Part shown: positions 43,405 through 51,857 of the stretch, one piece after another
Position numbering within the stretch: position 1 is the first letter of the stretch
How the letters are laid out: the number at the start of each line of letters is the position of its first letter
Source of the DNA: Azospirillum agricola
GTDB taxonomy: Bacteria; Pseudomonadota; Alphaproteobacteria; Azospirillales; Azospirillaceae
Length of the DNA stretch: 64,000 nt
Direction of reading: 5' to 3'
Assembly (NCBI RefSeq): GCF_017876095.1
Contig: NZ_JAGINM010000026.1
Span: 29,812 to 93,811 of the forward strand
Translations under genes and position numbers: made by a program
Notes under the pieces: generated by a model
Told to the model about the DNA's origin: nothing
Databases searched by the model: none
The model's input: only the letters and a program-made list of their open reading frames with translations

Positions 43405-44175
43405 ATGAGCACGGCCCCCCGCTATTTCGAACAGCCCGCCCGTTTCAGCCCGGCCGAATGGCAGGCCCGCGTCAAGCTGGCCGCGGCCTACCGCATCTTC
43501 GACCATCTCGGCTGGTCGGAGCTGATCTACAACCACATCTCGCTCCGGGTCCCGGACGAACCCGGCCACTTCCTCATCAACCCGTTCGGCCTGCATTATT
43601 CGGAGGTCCGCGCCTCCAACCTCGTGAAGGTCGATGTGAAGGGAAATATCGTCGGCCATTCGGACTGGCCGATCAATCCGGCCGGCTTCACCTTCCATGG
43701 CGCCATCCATGCAACCCTGCCGGATGCCCATTGCGTGATGCATGTCCACACCACCCAGACGCAGGCGGTCTGCTGCCTGGAGGACGGGCTGGCCTTCACC
43801 AACTTCTACGCCGCCCAGCTCTACGGCAAGATCGCGTACCATGATTTCGAGGGGATCACCGTCCATCTCGACGAAGGGCGACGCATCCTGGCCAGCGCCG
43901 GCGACAAGCCGGTCCTGCTGCTGCGCAACCATGGCCCGGTGGTGGTCGGCGCCACGCTGGCGCAGGCCTTCTCGCTGATGTGGCTGGTCAACCGCGCCTG
44001 CGAGATCCAGATGGCCACCCATTCGATGGGCCGGGCGCGGCCGATCCCGGTGGCGGTGCTGGAGAAATGCGTTGCCGACAGCCTGAATTTCAATCCGAAA
44101 TACGGGGCCGGCGAAGACGCCTTCGCGGCACTCACCCGCATCATCGACCGCATCGACCCGACCTACCGGTCGTGA
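43405..44175 (+). CDS. class II aldolase/adducin family protein
   Basis: The 256-residue product has YRIFDHLGWSELIYNHISLR, NPFGLHYSEVRASNLVKVDV, the metal-binding HVHTTQTQAVCCLEDG and a later His in LLLRNHGPVVVGATLAQAFS. These are Zn-ligand positions of the fuculose-1-phosphate aldolase/adducin fold. Family members cleave, epimerise or decarboxylate hydroxyacids, or have unknown roles. Together with the preceding DctP it forms a two-gene unit closed by a hairpin at 44187. Confidence 0.88.
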   Translation: MSTAPRYFEQPARFSPAEWQARVKLAAAYRIFDHLGWSELIYNHISLRVPDEPGHFLINPFGLHYSEVRASNLVKVDVKGNIVGHSDWPINPAGFTFHGAIHATLPDAHCVMHVHTTQTQAVCCLEDGLAFTNFYAAQLYGKIAYHDFEGITVHLDEGRRILASAGDKPVLLLRNHGPVVVGATLAQAFSLMWLVNRACEIQMATHSMGRARPIPVAVLEKCVADSLNFNPKYGAGEDAFAALTRIIDRIDPTYRS

Positions 44176-44186
44176 CGGACAAAGTC

Positions 44187-44209
44187 CAAGGCCCGCCCCG
44201 AGGGCCTTG
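44187..44209 (+). terminator. hairpin after class II aldolase gene
   Basis: CAAGGCCC (44187-44194) pairs perfectly with GGGCCTTG (44202-44209), with a 7-base loop, 11 bp after the aldolase stop. Its right arm overlaps the -35 box of the next promoter. Confidence 0.65.
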
Positions 44210-44236
44210 ACTAATTAACATGTTAATCGCTTCATT
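44207..44236 (+). promoter_or_regulatory. promoter with HpaR-type operator before araC-type gene
   Basis: TTGACT (44207-44212) is a good -35 box. A 14 bp perfect palindrome ATTAACATGTTAAT (44214-44227) lies directly after it, and a weak -10 (TTCATT, 44231-44236) follows. The palindrome recurs before the TRAP/hpa operon and before hpaE, so a common repressor, most likely HpaR, should bind here. Confidence 0.7.
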
Positions 44237-44268
44237 GTTCGCGTGCTCCACAAGGGGATTCGCGAACA

Positions 44269-45381
44269 ATGATTGGAAGCGGTGGGGACGGATGCGGTCG
44301 GGACGAGACGAGCCGATCGGCCACCGAAGCTCGGCTGCTGGGGCTGGAGGCGGAACAGGCCCTGGCCTCCCAAGCCGGCGAACAGGCGGGCGACTGGATC
44401 ACCAGCGATCCCGACTGCGCCTCGGAGCGCCTGTTCCGCAACTACACCCCGCACCGGATGCGGGTGATCGGGCCGCCGCGCGATTTCCGCATGCGGCTGC
44501 GGGTCGGCTGGTCGGGAAGCATGGCCCTGCTGCGCTTCAACACCGGGGTGGAGCTGTCGCAGGTGCCGACCGGCCGCTTCATCCTGGTGACGACGCAGGT
44601 CAGCGGCTGGTCCGAGATCGACACGCAGGCGCAGAGCTTCAGCGGCGGACCGGGATTGATGGTCGTCGATTCCGCCAGATCGCCAGTGAGGAAGCGCTTC
44701 AGCGCCGACAGCGAACGGCTGCATCTCCGCCTCGGCACCGCGGCGCTGGACAGCCTGTACGAGCGGTTGGTCGGCAAGGCCCCCGCCCGGCCGCTGGAAT
44801 TCGCGCCTTGCATCCGGCCGGGAACCGCCATGCAGGCCCGCTGGCGGTCGGTGGTGCGGATGGTGCTGTCCTGCACCGCACCATCCGGCGGGCCGTCGTC
44901 CACCGGGCCGGATGCGGCCGGCCACCCGGCCCTGCCCGACTTTCTCCGGAGACAGCTGGAGGAGACCGCGATGCTGATGCTGCTGACCGGGCATGAGCAC
45001 AACGGGACGGAGCAGATGGCGGGCACGCCCGCCGCCGCCGCCCCGCGCCATGTCCGGGCGGCCGAGGAGTTCATGCGCGCCAACGCCGGGGAGTCGCTGA
45101 CCCTGGCGGAGATCGCGGAGGCGGCCGGCGTCAGCATCCGGACCCTGACCGCCGGCTTCCGCAGTTTCCGCGACCAGTCCCCCATGCAGCAGTTGCGGGA
45201 CATCCGCATGGCCGCCGCGCGGGACGATCTGCTGCAAGGCCCGGAAACCGGAAGCACGCGAACCGGGGGCGTGGCGGACATCGCCCTGCGCTGGGGCTTC
45301 GGCAATTTCGGACGCTTCGCCGGCGACTACCGCCGCCGCTACGGCGAGACGCCGTCGGAAACGCTGCGGCGGCGCGCATAG
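44269..45381 (+). CDS. AraC family transcriptional regulator
   Basis: The 370-residue product has an N-terminal AraC-binding-like domain (RVGWSGSMALLRFNTGVELS, VPTGRFILVTTQVSGWSEID) and a C-terminal double helix-turn-helix with NAGESLTLAEIAEAAGVSIR, TLTAGFRSFRDQSPMQQLRD and ALRWGFGNFGRFAGDYRRRY. Its promoter carries the island palindrome. It could be the activator of an aromatic hydroxylase or of the dctP-aldolase unit, as AraC-type HpaA is in enterics, but it is not claimed to be HpaA. ATG 44269 is used. Confidence 0.9.
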   Translation: MIGSGGDGCGRDETSRSATEARLLGLEAEQALASQAGEQAGDWITSDPDCASERLFRNYTPHRMRVIGPPRDFRMRLRVGWSGSMALLRFNTGVELSQVPTGRFILVTTQVSGWSEIDTQAQSFSGGPGLMVVDSARSPVRKRFSADSERLHLRLGTAALDSLYERLVGKAPARPLEFAPCIRPGTAMQARWRSVVRMVLSCTAPSGGPSSTGPDAAGHPALPDFLRRQLEETAMLMLLTGHEHNGTEQMAGTPAAAAPRHVRAAEEFMRANAGESLTLAEIAEAAGVSIRTLTAGFRSFRDQSPMQQLRDIRMAAARDDLLQGPETGSTRTGGVADIALRWGFGNFGRFAGDYRRRYGETPSETLRRRA

Positions 45382-45421
45382 GCACCCTCAGGATCACCCA
45401 AGCAACGGAGACGGGACGTCG

Positions 45422-46408
45422 ATGAAGACCTGCATCATCGGGGCCGGCGCCATCGGCGGCCTCGTCGGCATCCGTCTGGCCCAGGCCGGCTGTGACGTGT
45501 CGGTCCTGGCGCGCGGCGCCACCGCCGACGCCCTGCGCGCCGGCCCCTGGCGGCTCGCCACCGCGGACGGGCAGGTCACGGGGGCCGTCCGGGTGACCGA
45601 TGACCTGACGGCGCTGGGGCCGCAGGATCTCGTCGTCATCGCCGTGAAGGGGCAGTCGCTGCCCGGCCTCGCCCCGTCGCTGACGCCTCTGATCGGGACG
45701 GAGACCATGGTCCTGCCGGCGATGAACGGCGTGCCCTGGTGGTTCTTCCACCGCTTCGGCGGGCCGCTCGCCGGGATGCCGCTCGACAGCGTCGATCCCG
45801 GCCGGCGGATCGCCGCCGCCATCCCGGATGATGCGGTCATCGGCTGCGTCGTCCATGCCACCTGCTCGGTTGCCGAGCCGGGTCTGGTGCGCCACGGCTT
45901 CGGCAACCGGCTGATCGTGGGCGAACCGGACGGCAGCCTGTCGGCCCGCCTCGGCAGGCTGGCGGACTGCCTGACCACGGCGGGGTTCGAGGTCCAGTCC
46001 TCCCCGCGGATCCAGACCGACATCTGGTACAAGCTGTGGGGCAACATGACGATGAATCCGGTGTCGGCGCTGACCGGCGCCACCTGCGACCGGATTCTCG
46101 ACGATCCGCTGGTCAGCGGCTTCTGCCTGTCGGTGATGGCGGAGGCGGCCGAACTGGGGCGCCTCATCGGTTGCCCGATCGACCAAAGCGGCGCGGACCG
46201 CAACGCGGTGACGCGGCGGCTCGGCGCCTTCAAGACGTCGATGCTCCAGGATGCCGAAGCCGGCAAGCCGCTGGAGATCGACGCGCTGCTGGGAGCGGTG
46301 AAGGAGATCGCCGGGCGGCTGGGACAGGCGAGCCCCAACCTCGACGCCCTGCTCGGCCTGACGCGGCTGATGGCGGGCACCCGCGGCCTCTGCCCGGCGA
46401 TGGACTGA
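45422..46408 (+). CDS. 2-dehydropantoate 2-reductase family protein (ApbA/PanE type)
   Basis: The 328-residue product has the Rossmann N-terminus MKTCIIGAGAIGGLVGIRLA, VVIAVKGQSLPGLAPSLTPL, PAMNGVPWWFFHRF, and the C-terminal helical domain with QTDIWYKLWGNMTMNPVSAL, where Lys and Asn are the catalytic positions, and KTSMLQDAEAGKPLEIDALL. In pantothenate synthesis the enzyme reduces ketopantoate. In a catabolic island it more likely reduces another 2-oxo acid. It lies 40 bp after the AraC gene behind GGAGACGGG. Confidence 0.9.
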   Translation: MKTCIIGAGAIGGLVGIRLAQAGCDVSVLARGATADALRAGPWRLATADGQVTGAVRVTDDLTALGPQDLVVIAVKGQSLPGLAPSLTPLIGTETMVLPAMNGVPWWFFHRFGGPLAGMPLDSVDPGRRIAAAIPDDAVIGCVVHATCSVAEPGLVRHGFGNRLIVGEPDGSLSARLGRLADCLTTAGFEVQSSPRIQTDIWYKLWGNMTMNPVSALTGATCDRILDDPLVSGFCLSVMAEAAELGRLIGCPIDQSGADRNAVTRRLGAFKTSMLQDAEAGKPLEIDALLGAVKEIAGRLGQASPNLDALLGLTRLMAGTRGLCPAMD

Positions 46409-46448
46409 CCTTCCGGGGGCGGCGCGCGCCACGGCACACACATCGCGC

Positions 46449-46484
46449 TTGACTGTTTAACATGTTAATGTTTAACTCGTTAAC
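46449..46484 (+). promoter_or_regulatory. promoter with tandem HpaR-type operators before TRAP/hpa operon
   Basis: TTGACT (46449-46454) is followed by the perfect palindrome TTAACATGTTAA (46457-46468) and then by TTAACTCGTTAA (46472-46483), a second site with the same arms. The centres are 15 bp apart. A -10-like TTAACT lies at 46472-46477, 17 bp from the -35, so both sites would block RNA polymerase. The operon start (dctP) is 95 bp downstream. Confidence 0.78.
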
Positions 46485-46578
46485 AGCATCACGCACCATC
46501 AATGAGCAACGCGCCGACAAGAGGACGGGCGGACCCTTCGGTCCGCCCAGTCCCCCGCGCATCGGTGGAGGAAACCCC

Positions 46579-47613
46579 ATGCTGAAAACGATCCGGCCGG
46601 CGGCGCTCGCCCTGGCCACGCTGCTGCCGCTTGCCGTCTCCAGCCCCGCCACAGCCGCAGACGGCGTCTCGCTGAAGATCACGCATTTCCTGCCGCCGGG
46701 CGCGCCGGCGCAGAAGCAGGTGATGGAACCCTGGTGCAAGGCCCTGGGCGAGCAGTCGGGCGGACGCATCACCTGCCAGTTCTATCCGGCGATGCAGCTC
46801 GGCGGCACGCCGGCGCAGCTGGTCGATCTGGCGAAGAACGGGGTCGCCGACATCGTCTGGACCGCCCCCGGCTATTCGGCCGGGCGCTTCCCGATCATCG
46901 AGACGATGGAGCTGCCCTTCGTCGTGCGCGACGGCCTGTCGGGCAGCCGGGCGGCCTGGGACTTCTACCAGCGCCACGCGGTGGAGGAGTTCGCCGCCTA
47001 CAAGGTGCTGGCGGTCCATGTCGACGGCGGCGTCGCCTTCCACACCGCCGGCAAGCCGATCGCCGCGGTGGACAGCCTGAAGGGGCAGAAGCTGCGCGCC
47101 TCCACCCGCATGGTCTCCAAGCTGCTGACCGCGCTGGGCGCCACGCCCGTCAACATGCCGCCCGCCCAGGTGACCGAAGCGATCTCCAAGGGGATCGTCG
47201 ACGGCGCCATGGGCGCGTGGGAGGTGGTGACGCCGACCAAGCTCCAGGAAGTGACCAGGCTCCACACCCAGCCGCCGTCCGGCCGGCCCTACTACTCCAC
47301 CACGGTCCTGACGCTGCTGATGAACAAGGAACGCTACCAGTCGCTGCCGGCCGACCTGAAGGCGGTGATCGACCGCAACAGCGGCCCGGCGCTGGTCGAG
47401 AGCTTCGGCCAGGTCTGGGACCGCGTGACCGCCGACACCCGCGCCCTGGTCGCCAGGGAAGGCGGCACCATCCAGAACCAGGATCCCGCGGATTACGAGG
47501 CGATGCGCGCCGCCGCGGCGCCGGTGGAAGCCGAATGGCGGCAGGACATCGCCAAGCGCGGCATCGACGGCGCCACCCTGGCGGCCGACGCCCGCGCGCT
47601 CGCCGCGCGCTGA
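46579..47613 (+). CDS. TRAP transporter substrate-binding protein DctP
   Basis: This is the receptor of the TRAP importer at the head of the hpa operon. The 344-residue product has a signal peptide (ALALATLLPLAVSSPATAA), then SLKITHFLPPGAPAQKQVME, FYPAMQLGGTPAQLVDLAKN, GVADIVWTAPGYSAGRFPII, KLRASTRMVSKLLTALGATP and NMPPAQVTEAISKGIVDGAM. ATG 46579 has GGAGGAAA 6-13 bases upstream. The position suggests that 4-hydroxyphenylacetate, homoprotocatechuate or a related aromatic acid is its ligand. Confidence 0.94.
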   Translation: MLKTIRPAALALATLLPLAVSSPATAADGVSLKITHFLPPGAPAQKQVMEPWCKALGEQSGGRITCQFYPAMQLGGTPAQLVDLAKNGVADIVWTAPGYSAGRFPIIETMELPFVVRDGLSGSRAAWDFYQRHAVEEFAAYKVLAVHVDGGVAFHTAGKPIAAVDSLKGQKLRASTRMVSKLLTALGATPVNMPPAQVTEAISKGIVDGAMGAWEVVTPTKLQEVTRLHTQPPSGRPYYSTTVLTLLMNKERYQSLPADLKAVIDRNSGPALVESFGQVWDRVTADTRALVAREGGTIQNQDPADYEAMRAAAAPVEAEWRQDIAKRGIDGATLAADARALAAR

Positions 47614-47635
47614 CCCCTTCGCGGAGACCGTCATC

Positions 47636-48187
47636 ATGCATGAACCCATCGGAAGCCCGGACTTCCGGCCGGCGGCCGGGGTCGACCGCGCCCTGCTGCT
47701 TGCGGCGAAGGGCTTTGCCCTGGCCGGCGGCGGCATCTTCATGGCGCTGATCGGCATGTCGCTGCTGTCCATCTTCGGGCGCAAGCTGGCCAACCTGCCG
47801 GTCACCGGCGACGTGGAATTGATGCAGGTCGGCACCGCCGTGGCCGCCTGCGCCTTCCTGCCGCTCTGCACCATCCTGGGCGAGAATCTGCGCGTCGATT
47901 TCTTCACCGAAACCGCCCCGGCCTGGATGCGCCGGCTGCTCGACGCGGTGGCCGACCTGCTGCTCGGCGCGCTGGCCCTGCTGCTGGTCTGGCGCACCGG
48001 CCTCCAGGTGATCGACATCCGCGAGGCGGGAGAGGTGACGCCGCTTCTGGGGCTGCCGGTCTGGATGCCGATGCTCGCCATGCTGCCCAGCCTCGTCCTG
48101 ACGGCGCTGTGCGCGCTGAACCGCGGCTGGCGCGACCTGACATCCAACGAACGACGGACGGCCGGCACGGCGGAGGTGGCACGATGA
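47636..48187 (+). CDS. dctQ: TRAP transporter small permease DctQ
   Basis: The 183-residue product has four hydrophobic segments starting with AKGFALAGGGIFMALIGMSL and FGRKLANLPVTGDVELMQVG, which holds the DctQ pattern, then TAVAACAFLPLCTILGENLR and DLLLGALALLLVWRTGLQVI. It pairs with DctM in the inner membrane. Its stop overlaps the dctM start (ATGA). Confidence 0.92.
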   Translation: MHEPIGSPDFRPAAGVDRALLLAAKGFALAGGGIFMALIGMSLLSIFGRKLANLPVTGDVELMQVGTAVAACAFLPLCTILGENLRVDFFTETAPAWMRRLLDAVADLLLGALALLLVWRTGLQVIDIREAGEVTPLLGLPVWMPMLAMLPSLVLTALCALNRGWRDLTSNERRTAGTAEVAR

Positions 48188-49515
48188 GCGGGACCGCGAT
48201 CGGACTTGCCGGCTTCGCCGGGCTGATGGGCATGCTGGCGCTGCGCGTCCACATCGGCGTGGCGATGTTCATCGCCGGCGGCGCCATTTACCTGACCATC
48301 AACGACGGCCAGACCGCGGCCCTGCTGTTCACCCTGAACAACCTCGCCTTCGCCCGGCTGTCGAACTACGACCTGTCGGTCATCCCGCTGTTCCTGCTGA
48401 TGGGTCAGTTCGCCACCCATGGCGGGCTGTCGAAGGCGCTGTTCCGCGCCGCCGGCGCCCTGATCGGCCATTGGCGCGGCGGTCTGGCGATGGCCTCCAC
48501 CGCCGCCTGCGCCGCCTTCGGCGCCATCTGCGGATCGTCGCTGGCGACCGCGGCCACCATGGGGCAGGTGGCGCTGCCGGAATTGCAGGCGCGCGGCTAT
48601 TCCGGGCGGCTGGCGACCGGAACGTTGGCGGCCAGCGGGACGCTGGGCATCCTGATCCCGCCCTCGGTGCCGCTGGTCGTCTATGCGGTGCTGACGCAGG
48701 AATCCATCGGCAAGCTGTTCGTCGCCGCGGTGGTTCCCGGCGTCATCGCCGCGCTCGGCTATCTCGCGGTGATCGCGCTGATCGTGCGGCGCAACCCGGC
48801 CGCCGGCCCGGCCAGCGCCCCGCTGCCCTGGTCGGAGCGGCTGCGCGCCCAGATCGGCGTGCTGCCGGTGCTGCTGGTCTTCCTGGTGGTGATCGTCGGC
48901 ATCTATGACGGCTGGGCCAACCCGACGGAGGCCGCCTCCATCGGCGCCGCCGCCTGCGGCCTGATCGCCTTCGCCTCGGGCGGCATGCGCTGGCCCCAGC
49001 TGGTCGCCAGCATCCACGGCACCGCCCAGGCGACCGCCATGATCTTCGTCGTGCTGATCGGCGCCGACCTGCTGAACTCGGCGCTGGCGGTGTCGCAGAT
49101 GCCGGTGGAGCTGGCCGCCTGGGTGCGCGACAGCGGCATGCCGCCGCTGCTGGTCCTGTTCAGCATCATCGGCATCTACATCCTGCTGGGATGCGTGATG
49201 GATTCGCTGGCGATGATCCTGCTGACCATCCCGATCTTCTACCCGGTGGTGATGGGCCTCGACTTCTTCGGCATGGACGCCACCGACAAGTCGGTCTGGT
49301 TCGGCATCCTGGCCTTGATGGTGGTGGAGATCGGCCTCGTCCATCCGCCGGTCGGCATGAACCTCTACGTCATCAACCGGCTGGCGCGCGGCGTGCCGAT
49401 GCGCGAAACCGCCTGGGGCGTCATGCCCTTCCTGGCATCCGACCTGCTGCGCATCCTGCTGATCGTCTTCGTGCCGGGCATCTGCCTATGGCTCGTCCAT
49501 GCCTTCGGAGGCTGA
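48184..49515 (+). CDS. dctM: TRAP transporter large permease DctM
   Basis: This is the transport-active permease of 443 residues and about 12 membrane segments. Family blocks: LRVHIGVAMFIAGGAIYLTI, LSVIPLFLLMGQFATHGGLS, CAAFGAICGSSLATAATMGQ, TLAASGTLGILIPPSVPLVV, YDGWANPTEAASIGAAACGL and LVHPPVGMNLYVINRLARGV. The ATG at 48184 overlaps the dctQ stop by four bases. It moves a carboxylated substrate with sodium. Confidence 0.94.
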   Translation: MSGTAIGLAGFAGLMGMLALRVHIGVAMFIAGGAIYLTINDGQTAALLFTLNNLAFARLSNYDLSVIPLFLLMGQFATHGGLSKALFRAAGALIGHWRGGLAMASTAACAAFGAICGSSLATAATMGQVALPELQARGYSGRLATGTLAASGTLGILIPPSVPLVVYAVLTQESIGKLFVAAVVPGVIAALGYLAVIALIVRRNPAAGPASAPLPWSERLRAQIGVLPVLLVFLVVIVGIYDGWANPTEAASIGAAACGLIAFASGGMRWPQLVASIHGTAQATAMIFVVLIGADLLNSALAVSQMPVELAAWVRDSGMPPLLVLFSIIGIYILLGCVMDSLAMILLTIPIFYPVVMGLDFFGMDATDKSVWFGILALMVVEIGLVHPPVGMNLYVINRLARGVPMRETAWGVMPFLASDLLRILLIVFVPGICLWLVHAFGG

Positions 49516-49519
49516 CACC

Positions 49520-50194
49520 ATGCACACCACTTCCCCTCAGGGAATGACCCAGGGAATGGTCTACGGGGTGATCCTGAACGACCGCCGCACCCTGGACCGC
49601 CTCGGCCCAGCCCTGTCGCAGCCGCCCTATAGCGCACCGCCGAAGGCACCGGTCCTCTACATCAAACCCTACAACACCCATGCCGGCAACGGCGCCGCGG
49701 TGCGGCTGCCGCGCGGGGCGGAGCGGGTGGAGGTGGCGGCGACGCTGGGCCTCGTCATCGGCCGCGACGCCACCGCCCTGGACGAAGCCACGGCGATGGA
49801 CGCGGTCGCCGGGCTGCGCCCGATCCTGGACGTCAGCCTGCCCAACCCGTCGGTCTACCGGCCACCGGTGCGCGAACGCTGTTTCGACGGCTCCTGCCCG
49901 ATGGGCGGGACACTGCCCTACGTGGCGGGGGTGGAGGCGCTGACCCTGCGCACGCTCGTCAACGGCACCGTGGTGGCGGAGCGCAGCCTGTCCGATCTGG
50001 TCCGCCCGCCGGCCCGGCTGCTGGCCGAGGTGACCGGCTTCATGACCCTGCGCGCCGGCGATACCCTGCATCTGGGGATCGCGCTGGACGGGCCCCAGGC
50101 CGGGGCCGACGACCGCGTCCGGCTGGAGATCGACGGCTTCGCCCCGCTGGACATCGTCATCGAAGACGCCGCGGCGGAAGGAGAAACGCCATGA
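49520..50194 (+). CDS. hpaG1: fumarylacetoacetate hydrolase family protein, HpaG N-terminal half
   Basis: HpaG is the decarboxylase/isomerase of homoprotocatechuate breakdown. In enterics it is a single protein of two FAH-type halves; here the halves are two genes. This 224-residue half has MVYGVILNDRRTLDRLGPAL, PPKAPVLYIKPYNTHAGNGA, LPRGAERVEVAATLGLVIGR and LLAEVTGFMTLRAGDTLHLG. The acidic metal ligands of the second half are less evident here, as is usual for this half. ATG 49520 follows dctM by 4 bp. Confidence 0.85.
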   Translation: MHTTSPQGMTQGMVYGVILNDRRTLDRLGPALSQPPYSAPPKAPVLYIKPYNTHAGNGAAVRLPRGAERVEVAATLGLVIGRDATALDEATAMDAVAGLRPILDVSLPNPSVYRPPVRERCFDGSCPMGGTLPYVAGVEALTLRTLVNGTVVAERSLSDLVRPPARLLAEVTGFMTLRAGDTLHLGIALDGPQAGADDRVRLEIDGFAPLDIVIEDAAAEGETP

Positions 50195-50934
50195 AGCGCG
50201 CCCGCATCCTGCTGGACGGCACGGTCCATGCGGCCGTCGAGGAAGAGGGACGGCTGCGGCTGTCCAACGGCCGGCTGGTGGACCCCGAGGCGGTCACCTG
50301 GCTGCCGCCGGTGGAGCCGCGCACCATCTTCGCGCTCGGCCTCAACTATGCCGACCACGCGAAGGAACTGGCCTTCAAGGCGCCGGAAACGCCCCTGGTC
50401 TTCCTGAAGGGGCCGAACACCATCACCGGCCATCGTGCCAGCACCCGGCGCCCGGCCGACGCCACCTTCATGCATTACGAATGCGAACTGGCGGTGGTGA
50501 TCGGCCGCACCGCCCGCGACGTGCCGCGCGACCGCGCCTACGAGGTGGTGGCCGGCTACAGCGTCGCCAACGACTACGCCATCCGCGACTATCTGGAAAA
50601 CTACTACCGTCCGAACCTGCGGGTGAAGAACCGCGACGGCTGCACGCCGCTCGGCCCCTGGCTGGTGGACGCGGCGGACGTGCCCGATCCGATGAACCTT
50701 TCGCTGCGCACGCTGGTCAACGGCCGGGTGACGCAGGACGGCAGCACGCGCGACATGATCTTCGACGTGCCGCACCTGATCGCGTACCTGTCGTCGATCA
50801 TGACCCTCTCGCCGGGCGATGTCATCCTGACCGGAACCCCGGAAGGGCTGGCGGATGTCAAGCCGGGCGACACTGTCACGACTGAAATCGAAGGCATCGG
50901 CAGCCTCGTCAACCACATCGTCGCCGACCGCTGA
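50191..50934 (+). CDS. hpaG2: fumarylacetoacetate hydrolase family protein, HpaG C-terminal half
   Basis: This is the catalytic FAH half: 5-carboxymethyl-2-oxo-hex-3-ene-1,7-dioate decarboxylase or 2-hydroxyhepta-2,4-diene-1,7-dioate isomerase. The 247-residue product has EPRTIFALGLNYADHAKELA, PLVFLKGPNTITGHRAS, the metal ligands in TFMHYECELAVVIGRTARDV, GYSVANDYAIRDY and the late SIMTLSPGDVILTGTPEGLA. It overlaps hpaG1 by four bases (ATGA). Confidence 0.92.
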   Translation: MKRARILLDGTVHAAVEEEGRLRLSNGRLVDPEAVTWLPPVEPRTIFALGLNYADHAKELAFKAPETPLVFLKGPNTITGHRASTRRPADATFMHYECELAVVIGRTARDVPRDRAYEVVAGYSVANDYAIRDYLENYYRPNLRVKNRDGCTPLGPWLVDAADVPDPMNLSLRTLVNGRVTQDGSTRDMIFDVPHLIAYLSSIMTLSPGDVILTGTPEGLADVKPGDTVTTEIEGIGSLVNHIVADR

Positions 50935-50992
50935 CACCCGTCAGAGGTCCATCGCCAAGCCGGACCGAACCGGCCGCATTCCGGAGGAAAGC

Positions 50993-51841
50993 ATGGGCAA
51001 GCTCGCACTCGCCGCCAAGATCACCCACGTCCCGTCCATGTATCTGTCGGAGCTGGACGGCCCGCACAAGGGATGCCGCGACGCCGCCATCGCCGGCCAC
51101 AAGGAGATCGGCCGGCGCTGCCGCGACCTCGGCGTCGACACCATCGTGGTGTTCGACACCCACTGGCTGGTCAATTCCGGCTACCACGTCAACTGCGCCG
51201 CCCATTTCGAAGGCGTCTACACCAGCAACGAGCTGCCGCACTTCATCAAGAACCTGTCCTACGCCTATGACGGCAACCCGGCGCTCGGCCATCTGCTCGC
51301 CCGCACCGCGACGGCGGCCGGGGTGAACACCCGGGCGCATTCGGAAACCTCGCTGACACTGGAATACGGCACGCTGGTGCCGATGCGCTACATGAACGAG
51401 GATCGCCGCTTCAAGGTGGTGTCGGTCTCCTCGCTCTGCACCGTCCACGACCTGAAGGACAGCGCCACGCTGGGCCGCGCCGTCCGCCGCGCCATCGAGG
51501 AGGAGTATGACGGCACCGTCGCCATCCTCGCCAGCGGCTCGCTGTCCCACCGCTTCGCCCAGAACGGCGTGTCGGAGGAGTACCTGCACAAGATGTGGGA
51601 CCCCTTCCTGGAGCAGGTCGACCTGCGCGTGGTCGATCTGTGGCAGCGCGGCGACTGGGCGACCTTCACCGCCATGCTGCCGATGTATGCCGAGAAATGC
51701 TGGGGCGAGGGCTACATGCACGACACCGCCATGCTGTTCGGCGCGCTGGGCTGGGACCGTTACGAGGGCAGCGTGGACATCGTCACGCCCTATTTCGCCT
51801 CCTCCGGCACCGGCCAGATCAACGCCGTCTTCTCGGTCTGA
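50993..51841 (+). CDS. hpaD: 3,4-dihydroxyphenylacetate 2,3-dioxygenase HpaD
   Basis: This is the extradiol ring-cleavage enzyme that turns homoprotocatechuate into 5-carboxymethyl-2-hydroxymuconic semialdehyde. The 282-residue product is LigB-type: ALAAKITHVPSMYLSELDGP with the first iron-ligand His, DTIVVFDTHWLVNSGYHVNC with the second, and SETSLTLEYGTLVPMRYMN, TVAILASGSLSHRFAQNG. Length matches E. coli HpaD (about 283). ATG 50993 follows GGAGGAAA. Confidence 0.94.
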   Translation: MGKLALAAKITHVPSMYLSELDGPHKGCRDAAIAGHKEIGRRCRDLGVDTIVVFDTHWLVNSGYHVNCAAHFEGVYTSNELPHFIKNLSYAYDGNPALGHLLARTATAAGVNTRAHSETSLTLEYGTLVPMRYMNEDRRFKVVSVSSLCTVHDLKDSATLGRAVRRAIEEEYDGTVAILASGSLSHRFAQNGVSEEYLHKMWDPFLEQVDLRVVDLWQRGDWATFTAMLPMYAEKCWGEGYMHDTAMLFGALGWDRYEGSVDIVTPYFASSGTGQINAVFSV

Positions 51842-51857
51842 GGCGGGAGGACGGAGC

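Noticed and set aside
44269..45381. Naming the AraC regulator HpaA
   Set aside because: It is longer than enteric HpaA, hpaBC is not adjacent, and the N-terminal domain looks like the general AraC-binding-like type.
46489..49344. Leftward frame of about 950 codons opposite the TRAP genes
   Set aside because: The dctP, dctQ and dctM genes on the other strand have clear family motifs and tight start/stop overlaps; this frame has none.
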